DNA of 64,000 nucleotides from an uncultured Chloroflexota bacterium. Lineage in GTDB: Bacteria; Chloroflexota; Anaerolineae; UBA4142; SHND01. The DNA lies in NCBI GenBank assembly GCA_937870825.1, contig CALMZO010000436.1:1-64000 (forward strand), in the 5' to 3' direction. The notes below the pieces were generated by a model. That model saw only the letters and a program-made list of their open reading frames with translations, was not told the origin of the DNA and did not search any database. The translations under genes were made by a program, and so were the position numbers. Positions 35,415 to 43,388 of this stretch are shown here, piece after piece (the stretch's first letter is position 1; every line of letters begins with the position of its first letter).

Positions 35415-36608
35415 ATGGAACGTCGGACACCACTTTACGATTATCACTTGCGGAACGCGTCCACGCTCGTCAAGGGCGGCGGCGATTTCATGTTTCCGCT
35501 GCAATATACGTCGAATGTTGAAGAGCATCTCAACACGCGCACGAACGTGGGGATGCAAGATTTGTCCACGATGGGCGAAGTGGACATCAAGGGACCCGGC
35601 GCGGAACGTCTCATCAATCGCCTCATCGTCAACGAGATTCGCGATTTGATGCCCGGGCAAGCGCGTTATTCGACGATGGTGAATGAAAACGGCGGCGTGG
35701 TGGACGACATCACCGTCTATAAATTTTCCGACGACCATTTCATGATTGTCACAAGTTCGGGTCCGCGCAAAAAAACCGCGCGCTGGATTATGGATTGGGC
35801 GGAAGGTTCGAGCGCGTACGCGACGGATGTGACCGCCGCGATTGCGCTGCCTGTCGTGCAAGGTCCGCGTTCGCGCGAATTTTTGAAAACGGTGGTGCAG
35901 GGCGCGGACCTGGACAAGTTGAGATATTTTCGTTTCGCGTCCGTGAGCATTAACGAAACAGAATTGCTCTTGTCGCGTTCGGGCTACACCGGTGAACTCG
36001 GCTACGAGCTGTACACGCCTGCGGAAGAAGCGGGCGCGCTGTGGGAATTTTTGTTGAATGCAGGCAAAGCGTTCGGATTAAAACCGTACGGAGTGGCGAC
36101 GATGCAAACGCTGCGTTTGGAAAAAGCGTACCCGTTGTACGGCAATGACATCAACGAAGACGTAACGCCGTTCCATGTCGGGCTTGACCGCTGGATTCGT
36201 TTCGACAAACGCGATTTCATCGGACGCGAGGCGTTATTGCGCGCGCAGGAGCGCGGCATCGAAGAACGCTTTACGGGATTGATTCTCGAAGGCGACATGC
36301 CTGCGAATGTGCGCGACGCGATTTATCCCGCGCGTGAAGTGAATTTGTACAAGGACCAAGAAAAAGAATACGGCGCGGAAGCGGGGAATCTCGAAGACAA
36401 AGTTTTTCCGGGCGCTCAGCAAGTGGGTTACGTCACGTACAGCAACAAAGGTCACAGCGTCGGCAAAACTCTCGCGCTCGCGTATTTGCGAACGTCGCAC
36501 AATTTCCCCGGTTCGCGTTTGGTGATTCAAACGAACGGACGTTGGATTCCCGCGACCGTCGCGCAAACGCCTTTCTTTGACCCGGGGGGATTGCGGTTAC
36601 GCGCGTGA
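35415..36608 (+). CDS. Aminomethyltransferase (GcvT) family protein
   Basis: 397 residues. The GcvT fold is shown by TSNVEEHLNTRTNVGMQDLS (25-45), DITVYKFSDDHFMIVTSSG, SGYTGELGYELYTP (around 190-205) and the LGLDRWIRFDKRDFIGREAL block. In the glycine cleavage system GcvT transfers a methylene unit to tetrahydrofolate. No gcvP or gcvH is nearby, so this is more likely a stand-alone demethylase for a methylated amine, like DMSP- or dimethylglycine-demethylating relatives. It is near the dehydrogenase (31218) and the SolA-like oxidase (36867). Confidence 0.85.
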   Translation: MERRTPLYDYHLRNASTLVKGGGDFMFPLQYTSNVEEHLNTRTNVGMQDLSTMGEVDIKGPGAERLINRLIVNEIRDLMPGQARYSTMVNENGGVVDDITVYKFSDDHFMIVTSSGPRKKTARWIMDWAEGSSAYATDVTAAIALPVVQGPRSREFLKTVVQGADLDKLRYFRFASVSINETELLLSRSGYTGELGYELYTPAEEAGALWEFLLNAGKAFGLKPYGVATMQTLRLEKAYPLYGNDINEDVTPFHVGLDRWIRFDKRDFIGREALLRAQERGIEERFTGLILEGDMPANVRDAIYPAREVNLYKDQEKEYGAEAGNLEDKVFPGAQQVGYVTYSNKGHSVGKTLALAYLRTSHNFPGSRLVIQTNGRWIPATVAQTPFFDPGGLRLRA

Positions 36609-36866
36609 TGGTTGGCGGACTGAAAACGCGAATGTACACGAATCTTGACGAATCCGCACGAACAAAAAAGAATTTGTTTGATTTGCGTAGATTCGCTTTC
36701 ATTCGCGCAAATTCGCGTTTCAAGACCAAACATGCACCGAGGTCTCCGCTTTCAGCACGCATGATGCTTTCAAAATGGTGTGGACATTAAATTTATGATG
36801 AACAATCGTCTCTCTTCTTTCCGTGCAACTCCGCGTGTATCCGCGTCCGAAAAACCGCCCGCGCGT
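36609..36866. repeat. Intergenic AT-rich repeat of the CACGAAT/ATTCGC type
   Basis: Contains direct and inverted copies of short words (GCGAATGTACACGAATCTTG on the left; ATTCGCTTTCATTCGCGCAA on the right) able to pair. The right end, CGTGTATCCGCGTCC, is of the same repetitive style. A similar sequence lies at 56205-56275 before eutA. No gene is visible; an in-frame extension of the next gene through part of this stretch is probably not translated. Confidence 0.55.
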
Positions 36867-38261
36867 ATGAACGATATTCCCAAACATTACGACGCGATTG
36901 TGTTGGGCGTCGGCGCGATGGGCGGCGCGGCGTGTTATCAATTGGCGAAACGCGGCAAACGCGTTCTCGGTCTCGAACAATTTTCGATTCCGCATGACCA
37001 GGGTTCGTCGCACGGCATGACGCGCATCATTCGCCTCGCGTACTATGAACATCCGTCGTACGTAAATCTTTTGCGCCGCGCGTACGAATTGTGGAATGAT
37101 TTGGAAAATGTCGTCGGCGAAAAATTGTTGTACAAAACCGGTTCGATTGACGCGGGTCCCGAAGACAGTTGGGTGTTTCAAGGTTCGTGGCGCTCGTGCA
37201 AAGAACACGATTTGCCGCATCAAGTGTTGACGGGCGCGGAACTGCATCGCAAGTTCCCCGGCTACAATCTGCCCGACACGACGATGGCGGTGCTTCAGCC
37301 GGACGGCGGATTTCTCGCGCCGGAAAAATGTATTGTGTCGTTCGTGATGGCGGCGCAGGCGGCGGGCGCGGAAATTCACGGACACGAGCCCGTCTTGGAT
37401 TGGGAACCGTATTTGGATGGTTTCAAAGTCATCACGACGCGCGACGAATATCACTGCGACAAGTTGATTATTTCGGCGGGCGCGTGGGCGGCGAAAATGA
37501 TTCCAGAACTGCGCGAGCTCACCGTGCCCGAACGGCAGGTGCTGGCATGGCTGCAGCCGAATCGTCCCGAATTTTTTCAGCCCGAAAATTTTCCCGTGTT
37601 CAATCTGCTCGTCGAAGAAGGACGCTATTACGGTTTTCCGCAGCACGGCATCCCCGGTTTCAAATTCGCGCGTTATCATCACTTTGAAGAAATCATTGAC
37701 CCCGACGAATTTGAACGCGACGCGAACGACGACGACGAACGCGCGCTGCGCGAATTTTGCGAACGTTATTTTCCGTACGGCGTCGGTCCGACGATGACAT
37801 TGAAATCGTGCATCTTTACGAACACGCCTGACCGTCATTTCATCATTGACACGCATCCCGAAATGAAAAATCTCGTCATCGTTTCGCCGTGTTCGGGACA
37901 CGGCTTCAAATTCGTCAGCGTAATCGGTGAAATCGCCGCCGACCTTGCACAGTACGGTTCGACGCGTCACGACATTTCACTTTTCCAACTCGCGCGTTTT
38001 TACGACCCGCTGTACATGGCGAGCATTCCGCACACGCATCGCGCGGTGGGTGGTGGGAAGCACGGCGCGGGTCGCTCGCACACTTCGGGGTATCCGACGC
38101 CGCCGACAGCGCGGGGTACGAGAAACGAGAAACGTGAAACGAGAAACGTGAATTGGTCACAAGCAAATGCGATGCTGCACGGATTTTCGCAAGGCGGTTC
38201 GCGCGCGCAAGCAGAGGAATGGGGTTATCAATTGCCGGAGGATGTGAGTACGTTTTGGTAA
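36867..38261 (+). CDS. Sarcosine oxidase / N-methyltryptophan oxidase-like flavoprotein with odd C-terminal tail
   Basis: 464 residues from ATG 36867. Rossmann motif AIVLGVGAMGGAACYQLAKR at the N-terminus, then the SolA/MSOX hallmarks SSHGMTRIIRLAYYEHPSYV, GGFLAPEKC and a C-terminal CIFTNTPDRHFIID ... SPCSGHGFKF where the flavin is usually held by the cysteine. It oxidises N-methyl amino acids (sarcosine-like) to formaldehyde and hydrogen peroxide. The family ends around FxLxRF (residue about 382). Here about 80 further residues follow, partly encoded by a heptad repeat (38116-38153). The extension has no known homologue to me. Confidence 0.85.
   Translation: MNDIPKHYDAIVLGVGAMGGAACYQLAKRGKRVLGLEQFSIPHDQGSSHGMTRIIRLAYYEHPSYVNLLRRAYELWNDLENVVGEKLLYKTGSIDAGPEDSWVFQGSWRSCKEHDLPHQVLTGAELHRKFPGYNLPDTTMAVLQPDGGFLAPEKCIVSFVMAAQAAGAEIHGHEPVLDWEPYLDGFKVITTRDEYHCDKLIISAGAWAAKMIPELRELTVPERQVLAWLQPNRPEFFQPENFPVFNLLVEEGRYYGFPQHGIPGFKFARYHHFEEIIDPDEFERDANDDDERALREFCERYFPYGVGPTMTLKSCIFTNTPDRHFIIDTHPEMKNLVIVSPCSGHGFKFVSVIGEIAADLAQYGSTRHDISLFQLARFYDPLYMASIPHTHRAVGGGKHGAGRSHTSGYPTPPTARGTRNEKRETRNVNWSQANAMLHGFSQGGSRAQAEEWGYQLPEDVSTFW
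38116..38153 (+). repeat. Heptad-word repeat inside the SolA-like gene
   Basis: Five tandem words: ACGAGAA, ACGAGAA, ACGTGAA, ACGAGAA, ACGTGAA. Read in frame they give an arginine/glutamate/asparagine-rich peptide (GTRNEKRETRNVN). No complementary arm is close by. It lies in the unusual C-terminal tail. Confidence 0.75.
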
Positions 38262-38272
38262 GGAGGTCCATC

Positions 38273-38554
38273 GTGTCCGAAGCATACAGTCTCGCGGATT
38301 TTGTTCGCGCCAACAGTTACGCGCGTGTGCCGGATGAAACGCGTCAGGACGAAGGATGGAAAGAATACAAAAAAGGGTACGAACTCCGCATTGTTGTGAA
38401 AACACCAGACGATTTGAAACGCGTGCGAAAGCTTTTGCAAGATGCGGCGATTAAACCCGGCAAAGCGTACCGCAAAGCGCAGCAGTGGGTCCAGCCCGTG
38501 TACGGCAAGCAAGCGGTAAATTCGCTCGTCGCGCTGAAATCCAAAAAACGTTAG
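38273..38554 (+). CDS. Small conserved-looking protein of unknown function
   Basis: 93 residues from a GTG at 38273, placed six bases after AAGGAGG. The sequence (DEGWKEYKKGYELRIVVKTP, LKRVRKLLQDAAIKPGKAYR) is basic and helical, with no recognised domain, signal or membrane segment. The nearby oxidase stop (38259-38261) overlaps the ribosome-binding site. It could be a small nucleic-acid-binding protein, but I can offer no function. Confidence 0.65.
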   Translation: MSEAYSLADFVRANSYARVPDETRQDEGWKEYKKGYELRIVVKTPDDLKRVRKLLQDAAIKPGKAYRKAQQWVQPVYGKQAVNSLVALKSKKR

Positions 38555-38555
38555 T

Positions 38556-38593
38556 CACCTCACCCCGCCCCTCTCCTAAAAAGGAGAGGGGGC
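38556..38593. repeat. CCTCACCCC-type palindrome, intergenic
   Basis: CACCTCACCCC leads into an 11-bp perfect stem GCCCCTCTCCT (38567-38577) / AGGAGAGGGGGC (38582-38593) with a four-A loop. It is not followed by T-rich DNA, so it is a repeat element more than a terminator. Family members lie inside two coding genes (32597, 45890). Confidence 0.8.
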
Positions 38594-38603
38594 AACTTTC
38601 TTG

Positions 38604-39338
38604 ATGGCTCTCCTTCGTATCGGCTCGCGCGAATTTTCCCCCGCGTTGATTGTCTTCGACAAAGACGGCACGCTGATTGATTTCAATTTCATGTGGGCGA
38701 GTTGGGTGGTCGAACTCGCGCAACGGCTCGAACGCGCCGCCGATGTTTCACTCGCCCGCGAATTGTATGAGGCGATGGGTTATGACGCAGCGCGTCATAA
38801 CGTCATTGCCGGTTCGCCGCTCGCCGCGCATTCGATGGCGAATTTGTTCACGTTGACCGCGCGCGTCATACACAAAGTGGGTCTGTCGCCGGACGCGGCG
38901 CTACGCGCGACGAACGACGCGTGGTTCGCACCCAATCCGGTAACGATGGCGCGTCCGCTCGCCGATTTGCCGAAACTTTTTTCGCAATTGCGCGCGCGCG
39001 CGATTTTGATTGGCGTTGCGACGAGCGATGACCGCGCGTCGACACTCGAAACGTTGCGCGCGTTGGGAATTTCTGAAATGGTGAACGCGTTGGTGAGCGC
39101 GGATGATGGGCTGCCGAACAAGCCCGCGCCCGACATGCTGCTGCGTGTGTGTGAGGAATTGAATGTTGCGCCCGCGTCGGCGTTGATGGTTGGGGATTCG
39201 GTGGCGGACATGCAATCTGCGCGCGCGGCGGGGATTGGATTTCGTGTAGGCGTCTTGTCGGGTGTGAGCTCCGAACCGGATTTGCAAAAGGATGCTGACA
39301 CCATTGTCGCTTCTGTCGCCGCGCTGATGACAAATTGA
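38604..39338 (+). CDS. HAD-superfamily phosphatase (phosphoglycolate phosphatase-like)
   Basis: 244 residues from ATG 38604. HAD motif I VFDKDGTLIDFN (20-31), motif II VATSDDR, motif III Lys in LPNKPAPDM, motif IV MVGDSVADMQSARAAG. The cap is the helical C1 type. It removes phosphate from a small molecule such as phosphoglycolate. The gene starts 11 bases after the palindrome and lacks a good ribosome-binding site. No pathway link is certain. Confidence 0.88.
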   Translation: MALLRIGSREFSPALIVFDKDGTLIDFNFMWASWVVELAQRLERAADVSLARELYEAMGYDAARHNVIAGSPLAAHSMANLFTLTARVIHKVGLSPDAALRATNDAWFAPNPVTMARPLADLPKLFSQLRARAILIGVATSDDRASTLETLRALGISEMVNALVSADDGLPNKPAPDMLLRVCEELNVAPASALMVGDSVADMQSARAAGIGFRVGVLSGVSSEPDLQKDADTIVASVAALMTN

Positions 39339-39500
39339 TTTCGGATTGCTAAAATTCCATTTTGCCTATTCCGAAACGTGTGTGGATATGCTATGCTTGT
39401 CCTGCGCGTTTTTTTATTGGAACGGGGAGTTCTTCTCATCGATTGTATTGCGGATGCGTTCGTTTCACGCGGCTGTGACGCGGACGCATAATTTTTCAAT

Positions 39501-41366
39501 ATGCCTACGCGTTTCTTGTGGCTCATCCTCTTTGTCTGCGCCATGCTCTTGAGCTCTTCGAAAGTGGCATTTGCCGCTGTTTCCGCGCGCGGAATCGTTT
39601 GGCTTGACCAAAATGGCAACGGCGTTCGCGATGGCGGCGAAAAGGGAATTGCGCGCGTGCCCGTTTATTTGCGCGATGCGAATGATAATCTGGTGGTGCG
39701 CGCGATTACGACCACCGGCAAGAAAGGTAAATTTGTCTTTAGGAATGTTCCACCCGGCAGCTACATCGTTCAGGTTGTTGACCCTGCCGAAGGTTGGGAA
39801 TTCACAGCACAAGGGCGCGATATGCATGTGGATTCCGCGACGGGTTGGAGTGCGTCGTTCGCTCTTCCGTCTGCACCGAAACCGAAAATCAGGGCGGGCT
39901 TGCGGCAGGTCAATTCCAAAAGCACGAACAACAGTGCGGAAAGATTTGCGGCAATTGACGCTACGCAGGTACGTTGTGCGGCTGCTGCGGGTCCGCTTGC
40001 GCTGAACTGGACTGACGTGAACGTTGTATTGCCTCGCTTCAACGTGCCGGATTCCGTGTTAACGGGTGTGTCATTGACGTGGAGTACGGTGGTGTCGCAT
40101 ACGGTCAGTGTGACGAACACCTCCGCCGTCACGGGAACGATTACGGTTGACTTTACCGATAGTATAAGTGTCACATTGCCCAATGGTTTTGTCCTCGCAA
40201 CGCAGGGGAATACGCAGGTGGCGTTCGATGATGTGCCGCCTACCGAAGCGCGCGGTCCTGCTTTTGCGAGCGTGGATGAGCAAGGGGTTTATGCGTACCC
40301 TGCGCCACTGGATGATTTTGTCGGCGCGGGCAATTTGAATTTGTTGTCCGATGCAACATCCTTTTTTGTCGGCGCGGGTCCCGGGTCATTGATAATCAAC
40401 GCGGATTCTATGGGACAAGCAACGCTGTGCGCGACGTACGAATACATTATTTTGGTCGAACCGCGCGAACTCAAAAACATCGTCTATGACGGAACGAATG
40501 AACGGCTCTTTGTCGCCGACCGCGACAATAACGCAGTGTTGGTCTATGACCCCAACACGCTGGACTTGACCAACAGCGTGGATGTGGGACAGCGTCCGTT
40601 TAGCATGGCGCTGCTGAATGGACACGTATATGCGGGCAATTTTAATTCCAATTCGGTTTCGGTCATCAACGCCGCGACGTTGGCGGTCGTCGCGACAATT
40701 GACCTGAATGCCGGTCCGAATTGCGGCACGCAGCCAACGCACATTGCCGCGAATCCCTCCACGAACAAATTGTACGTCGCGCTGCACGGCAGCGGACGTG
40801 TGGCGGTTCTGGATGGCGCGAGCAATTCATTCTTGACATGTATTGACGGCGTTGGTGGTGGGACGTTCGGCATCGCGGTGAATCCCGCGTTGAATCGCGT
40901 GTACGTGACGGGGCGCGATTCAAAGGATTTGCGTGTCCTCGATGGCGCAACTGATACGCAACTTGACAGTCAACGGCAAGAATTTGGCGACAGTAGTCCC
41001 TATCAAGTTGCGGTTGACCCAAACAATGACCGCGTCTACGTCGCGGTTTCGATTCCCGTTGACCACGAAACAGTGACGCGTTTGTACGCGTACGATGCGG
41101 ACGCGGGAAATTTAACCCCCGTTGTCGGTTCGCCTTTCACCATCGGCAACAATCACGACGGCGGCGGCATTGGCGCGAGTCCGTGTTCGGGAAAAATTTA
41201 TGTGCTTGAACCGGACAACAATACCGTGCGCGTGTTGAACAGTGATTTGACACTCAACACAACGCACGCGCAGACCGACCCCTTTGGACTTGCGTTTGGC
41301 GACGGCAAAGCGTTTATCACGAATCGCGCGCCTGCAACCATCAGTACGCTGGCGGATTGTCCATAA
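39501..41366 (+). CDS. Secreted SdrD-B-like / beta-propeller protein
   Basis: 621 residues. Signal peptide 1-25 (FLWLILFVCAMLLSSSK). Residues 28-120 are an SdrD B-like domain (RGIVWLDQNGNGVRDGGEKG, calcium-binding style). Residues about 160-310 are a beta-sandwich of the choice-of-anchor/DUF11-like type. Residues 320-615 are a YVTN-type beta-propeller with repeated FVADRDNNAVLVYDP-like blades. It is probably an exposed surface or matrix protein. It is monocistronic with a strong terminator after it and about 160 bases of gene-free DNA before it. Confidence 0.82.
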   Translation: MPTRFLWLILFVCAMLLSSSKVAFAAVSARGIVWLDQNGNGVRDGGEKGIARVPVYLRDANDNLVVRAITTTGKKGKFVFRNVPPGSYIVQVVDPAEGWEFTAQGRDMHVDSATGWSASFALPSAPKPKIRAGLRQVNSKSTNNSAERFAAIDATQVRCAAAAGPLALNWTDVNVVLPRFNVPDSVLTGVSLTWSTVVSHTVSVTNTSAVTGTITVDFTDSISVTLPNGFVLATQGNTQVAFDDVPPTEARGPAFASVDEQGVYAYPAPLDDFVGAGNLNLLSDATSFFVGAGPGSLIINADSMGQATLCATYEYIILVEPRELKNIVYDGTNERLFVADRDNNAVLVYDPNTLDLTNSVDVGQRPFSMALLNGHVYAGNFNSNSVSVINAATLAVVATIDLNAGPNCGTQPTHIAANPSTNKLYVALHGSGRVAVLDGASNSFLTCIDGVGGGTFGIAVNPALNRVYVTGRDSKDLRVLDGATDTQLDSQRQEFGDSSPYQVAVDPNNDRVYVAVSIPVDHETVTRLYAYDADAGNLTPVVGSPFTIGNNHDGGGIGASPCSGKIYVLEPDNNTVRVLNSDLTLNTTHAQTDPFGLAFGDGKAFITNRAPATISTLADCP

Positions 41367-41376
41367 CAGAATCGAG

Positions 41377-41413
41377 AAAGTGCCGCACAAAATTGGTGCG
41401 GCACTTTTTTTTT
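41377..41413 (+). terminator. Intrinsic terminator
   Basis: Stem AAAGTGCCGCAC (41377-41388) / GTGCGGCACTTT (41396-41407), seven-base loop, then a run of nine T in total. It lies 10 bases after the propeller gene's stop. Confidence 0.93.
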
Positions 41414-41607
41414 GCCATTCAAAAATTAGAGACGCGCGGCATGTGTGGTAAAATGCCCGCAGTTTCGCGCGACACCAATGGCGCTATCGTGTTGGCTCGT
41501 TACTCTCACATTCGTTTGGTGAGACAAGAGCCGCAACTAGCCAGTATCCATTGGTGTTTTGTTATGCGATGTGTGTGCACGCGATGCGAGCCGCGAAATT
41601 TTTGCAG

Positions 41608-41655
41608 GCAACGCGTGACGAGCTTTTACCTCGTCACATGTCACCTGTCACTCTT
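41608..41655 (+). repeat. Heptad-word hairpin repeat before the corrinoid protein gene
   Basis: GTGACGAG / CTCGTCAC form an eight-base stem, followed by the words ATGTCAC CTGTCAC TC. It ends about seven bases before the start codon at 41662. The rest of the gap (41414-41607) shows no gene; a promoter is expected there but is not clear. Confidence 0.7.
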
Positions 41656-41661
41656 TTTCTT

Positions 41662-42411
41662 ATGACGCCTGACGAAATTCTCCAACAGATGTATGACAAC
41701 ACCGTTCTCGGCAAAGTCCCCGAAGTGACCAATCTCACCAAAGAAGGACTGGCGCAAGGCATGGACCCGCTCGACATGCTCTACGGCGGCGAGAACAAAG
41801 AACTCGGCGGACGCGGACTTTTGCCCGCGCTCCAAGAAGTGGGACGTCGTTTTGAAGTCGGCGATTTTTTTGTTCCCGAAATGCTCATGTCCGCGCGCGC
41901 CATGCAAGGCGCGTTGACCATTTTGCGTCCCCTGCTCGCCGCAAAAGGCGAAAAGACTGTCGGCAAAGTGGTGATGGGCACGGTCAAGGGCGACGTACAT
42001 GATATTGGCAAGAACTTGTGCAATATCATGATGGAAGGCGCGGGGTTTGAAGTGATTGACCTCGGCGTGAATACCTCGCCCGAAAAATTTGTCAAAGCCG
42101 TGCAGGACCATCAACCCGATGTCGTCGGCTTTAGCGCGTTTCTCACGACGACGATGCCGATGATTAAAGTGAACATCGAAGCGTTAAAAAAGGCGGGGTT
42201 GCGCGACAAGGTAAAAGTGATGGCAGGCGGCGCGCCCGTCACGGAACATTACACGCAAATTTCCGGCGCGGACGGTTACGCGCCCGACGCGAGCGCGACC
42301 GCGCGCCTCGCGAAAAAATTCGTCGGCGACAATGGCGATGCCCCGAGCGGCGCGTTAGCCGCCGCGATTTCGGCTGTGGAAAAAATGATGAGCGTTGTCG
42401 AGCCAAGCTAA
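41662..42411 (+). CDS. Methyltransferase corrinoid-binding protein
   Basis: 249 residues from ATG 41662. The N-terminal helical cap domain (1-95, EILQQMYDNTVLGKVPEVTN) is followed by a cobalamin-binding Rossmann domain with DVHDIGKN (D111, H113, G116; His is the lower axial ligand), GFSAFLTTTM (S-x-L type) and MAGGAPVTE (GG). It is the methyl carrier between the MttB-type enzyme (26193) and the H4folate methyltransferase downstream (42479). It has no recognisable ribosome-binding site, and a hairpin repeat sits on each side of the gene. Confidence 0.93.
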   Translation: MTPDEILQQMYDNTVLGKVPEVTNLTKEGLAQGMDPLDMLYGGENKELGGRGLLPALQEVGRRFEVGDFFVPEMLMSARAMQGALTILRPLLAAKGEKTVGKVVMGTVKGDVHDIGKNLCNIMMEGAGFEVIDLGVNTSPEKFVKAVQDHQPDVVGFSAFLTTTMPMIKVNIEALKKAGLRDKVKVMAGGAPVTEHYTQISGADGYAPDASATARLAKKFVGDNGDAPSGALAAAISAVEKMMSVVEPS

Positions 42412-42481
42412 AAGTCAAAAGCTAAAAGTACAAAGTGAATAGAGTTTAACTTTTAGCTTTTGACTTTCACCTTTTACTTTG
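42411..42481. repeat. Heptad-word hairpin spanning the methyltransferase start
   Basis: AAAGTCAAAAGCTAAAAGT (42411-42429) is perfectly complementary to 42449-42467, a 19-bp stem with a 19-base loop. Words are AAAGTCA AAAGCTA AAAGTAC AAAGTGA on the left; CTTTTAG CTTTTGA CTTTCAC CTTTTAC on the right. The TTG start of the next gene is its last base pair region, and the corrinoid protein's stop (42409-42411) touches its left end. Confidence 0.9.
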
Positions 42482-43354
42482 CAAACCATTCTCGAATCCA
42501 AAACCAAAACCGTCATTATCGGCGACGATGTGCCGTTCGTGATGATTGGCGAAAAAATCAATCCGAGCGGACGAAAAAAACTCGGCGCGGAAATGGCGGA
42601 AGGAAATTTCGAACGCGTCAGAAACGACGCTATCGCCCAGGTCGCGTGCGGCGCGCACATGCTTGACGTGAACGCGGGCTATCCGATGGGCGACGAACCC
42701 GCGATGCTGGTGCAGGCAATCAAAACGGTGCAGAGTGTTGTAGACGTTCCGTTGTGCATTGACTCGTCTGTCTATGAAGCGTTGGAAGCCGCGCTCGCGG
42801 TGTATGAAGGAAAACCGCTTGTCAATTCCGTGACGGGCGAGGACGAACGCCTCGAATTGATTCTCCCGCTTATCAAAAAATACAACTGCGCGGTGATTGG
42901 CATGGCGAATGACGAAACGGGCATTTCGATGGACCCCGAATATCGTCTCGGCGTCGCAAAAAAAATCGTCGAACGCGCGGCGGATTATGGAATTCCAAAA
43001 GAAAATATCGTCATTGACCCGCTTGCGCTCACCGTCGCCGCCGACCCCGCCGCGATTACCGTCACCCTCGACACGATAAAATTGATTCGTCAAGAACTCG
43101 GCGTGAATTTCACATGCGGCGCGGGCAACACCTCTTTCGGTCTGCCGAATCGTCCGCCGCTCACCGCCGCGTATTTGAACATGGCAATGTACTGCGGACT
43201 CACTTCGGCGATTACGGACGCGATGAATGACACGATTCGCATGGGTGTCATGGCGGGCGATGTGATGTTGGGACACGACGCGTACGCGGTGAATTGGATT
43301 GCGGATTTTCGCGCGAAACAGAAAAGGGAAACAGGGAAATCGGGGAACCGGTAG
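42479..43354 (+). CDS. Methyltetrahydrofolate:corrinoid methyltransferase (pterin-binding)
   Basis: 291 residues from a TTG at 42479; the next ATG (residue 21) would cut into the conserved VMIGEKINPSGRKKL. Pterin-binding TIM barrel of the AcsE/MtgA/MetH type: MLDVNAGYPMGDEP, PLCIDSSVYEALEAAL, PLVNSVTGEDER, IVIDPLALTV, CGAGNTSFGLPNR. It passes the methyl group from the corrinoid protein to tetrahydrofolate. Both ends overlap heptad repeats: the start is within one, and the final residues KRETGKSGNR are encoded by GGAAACA/GGGAAAT-type words. Initiation from TTG at a hairpin suggests low or regulated translation. Confidence 0.9.
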   Translation: MQTILESKTKTVIIGDDVPFVMIGEKINPSGRKKLGAEMAEGNFERVRNDAIAQVACGAHMLDVNAGYPMGDEPAMLVQAIKTVQSVVDVPLCIDSSVYEALEAALAVYEGKPLVNSVTGEDERLELILPLIKKYNCAVIGMANDETGISMDPEYRLGVAKKIVERAADYGIPKENIVIDPLALTVAADPAAITVTLDTIKLIRQELGVNFTCGAGNTSFGLPNRPPLTAAYLNMAMYCGLTSAITDAMNDTIRMGVMAGDVMLGHDAYAVNWIADFRAKQKRETGKSGNR

Positions 43355-43388
43355 CAGGGACGCCCATTTTCGCAACGCGGAGGTTGGG

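Noticed and set aside
35415-36608. Glycine cleavage T-protein (gcvT) of a standard gcv operon
   Set aside because: No gcvH or gcvP nearby and the neighbours are N-methyl amine enzymes. Kept as a GcvT-family protein without the symbol.
38116-38153. Possible CRISPR array (short tandem repeats, also at the other heptad sites)
   Set aside because: Units are 7 bases with no spacers of constant length, and no cas genes are present.
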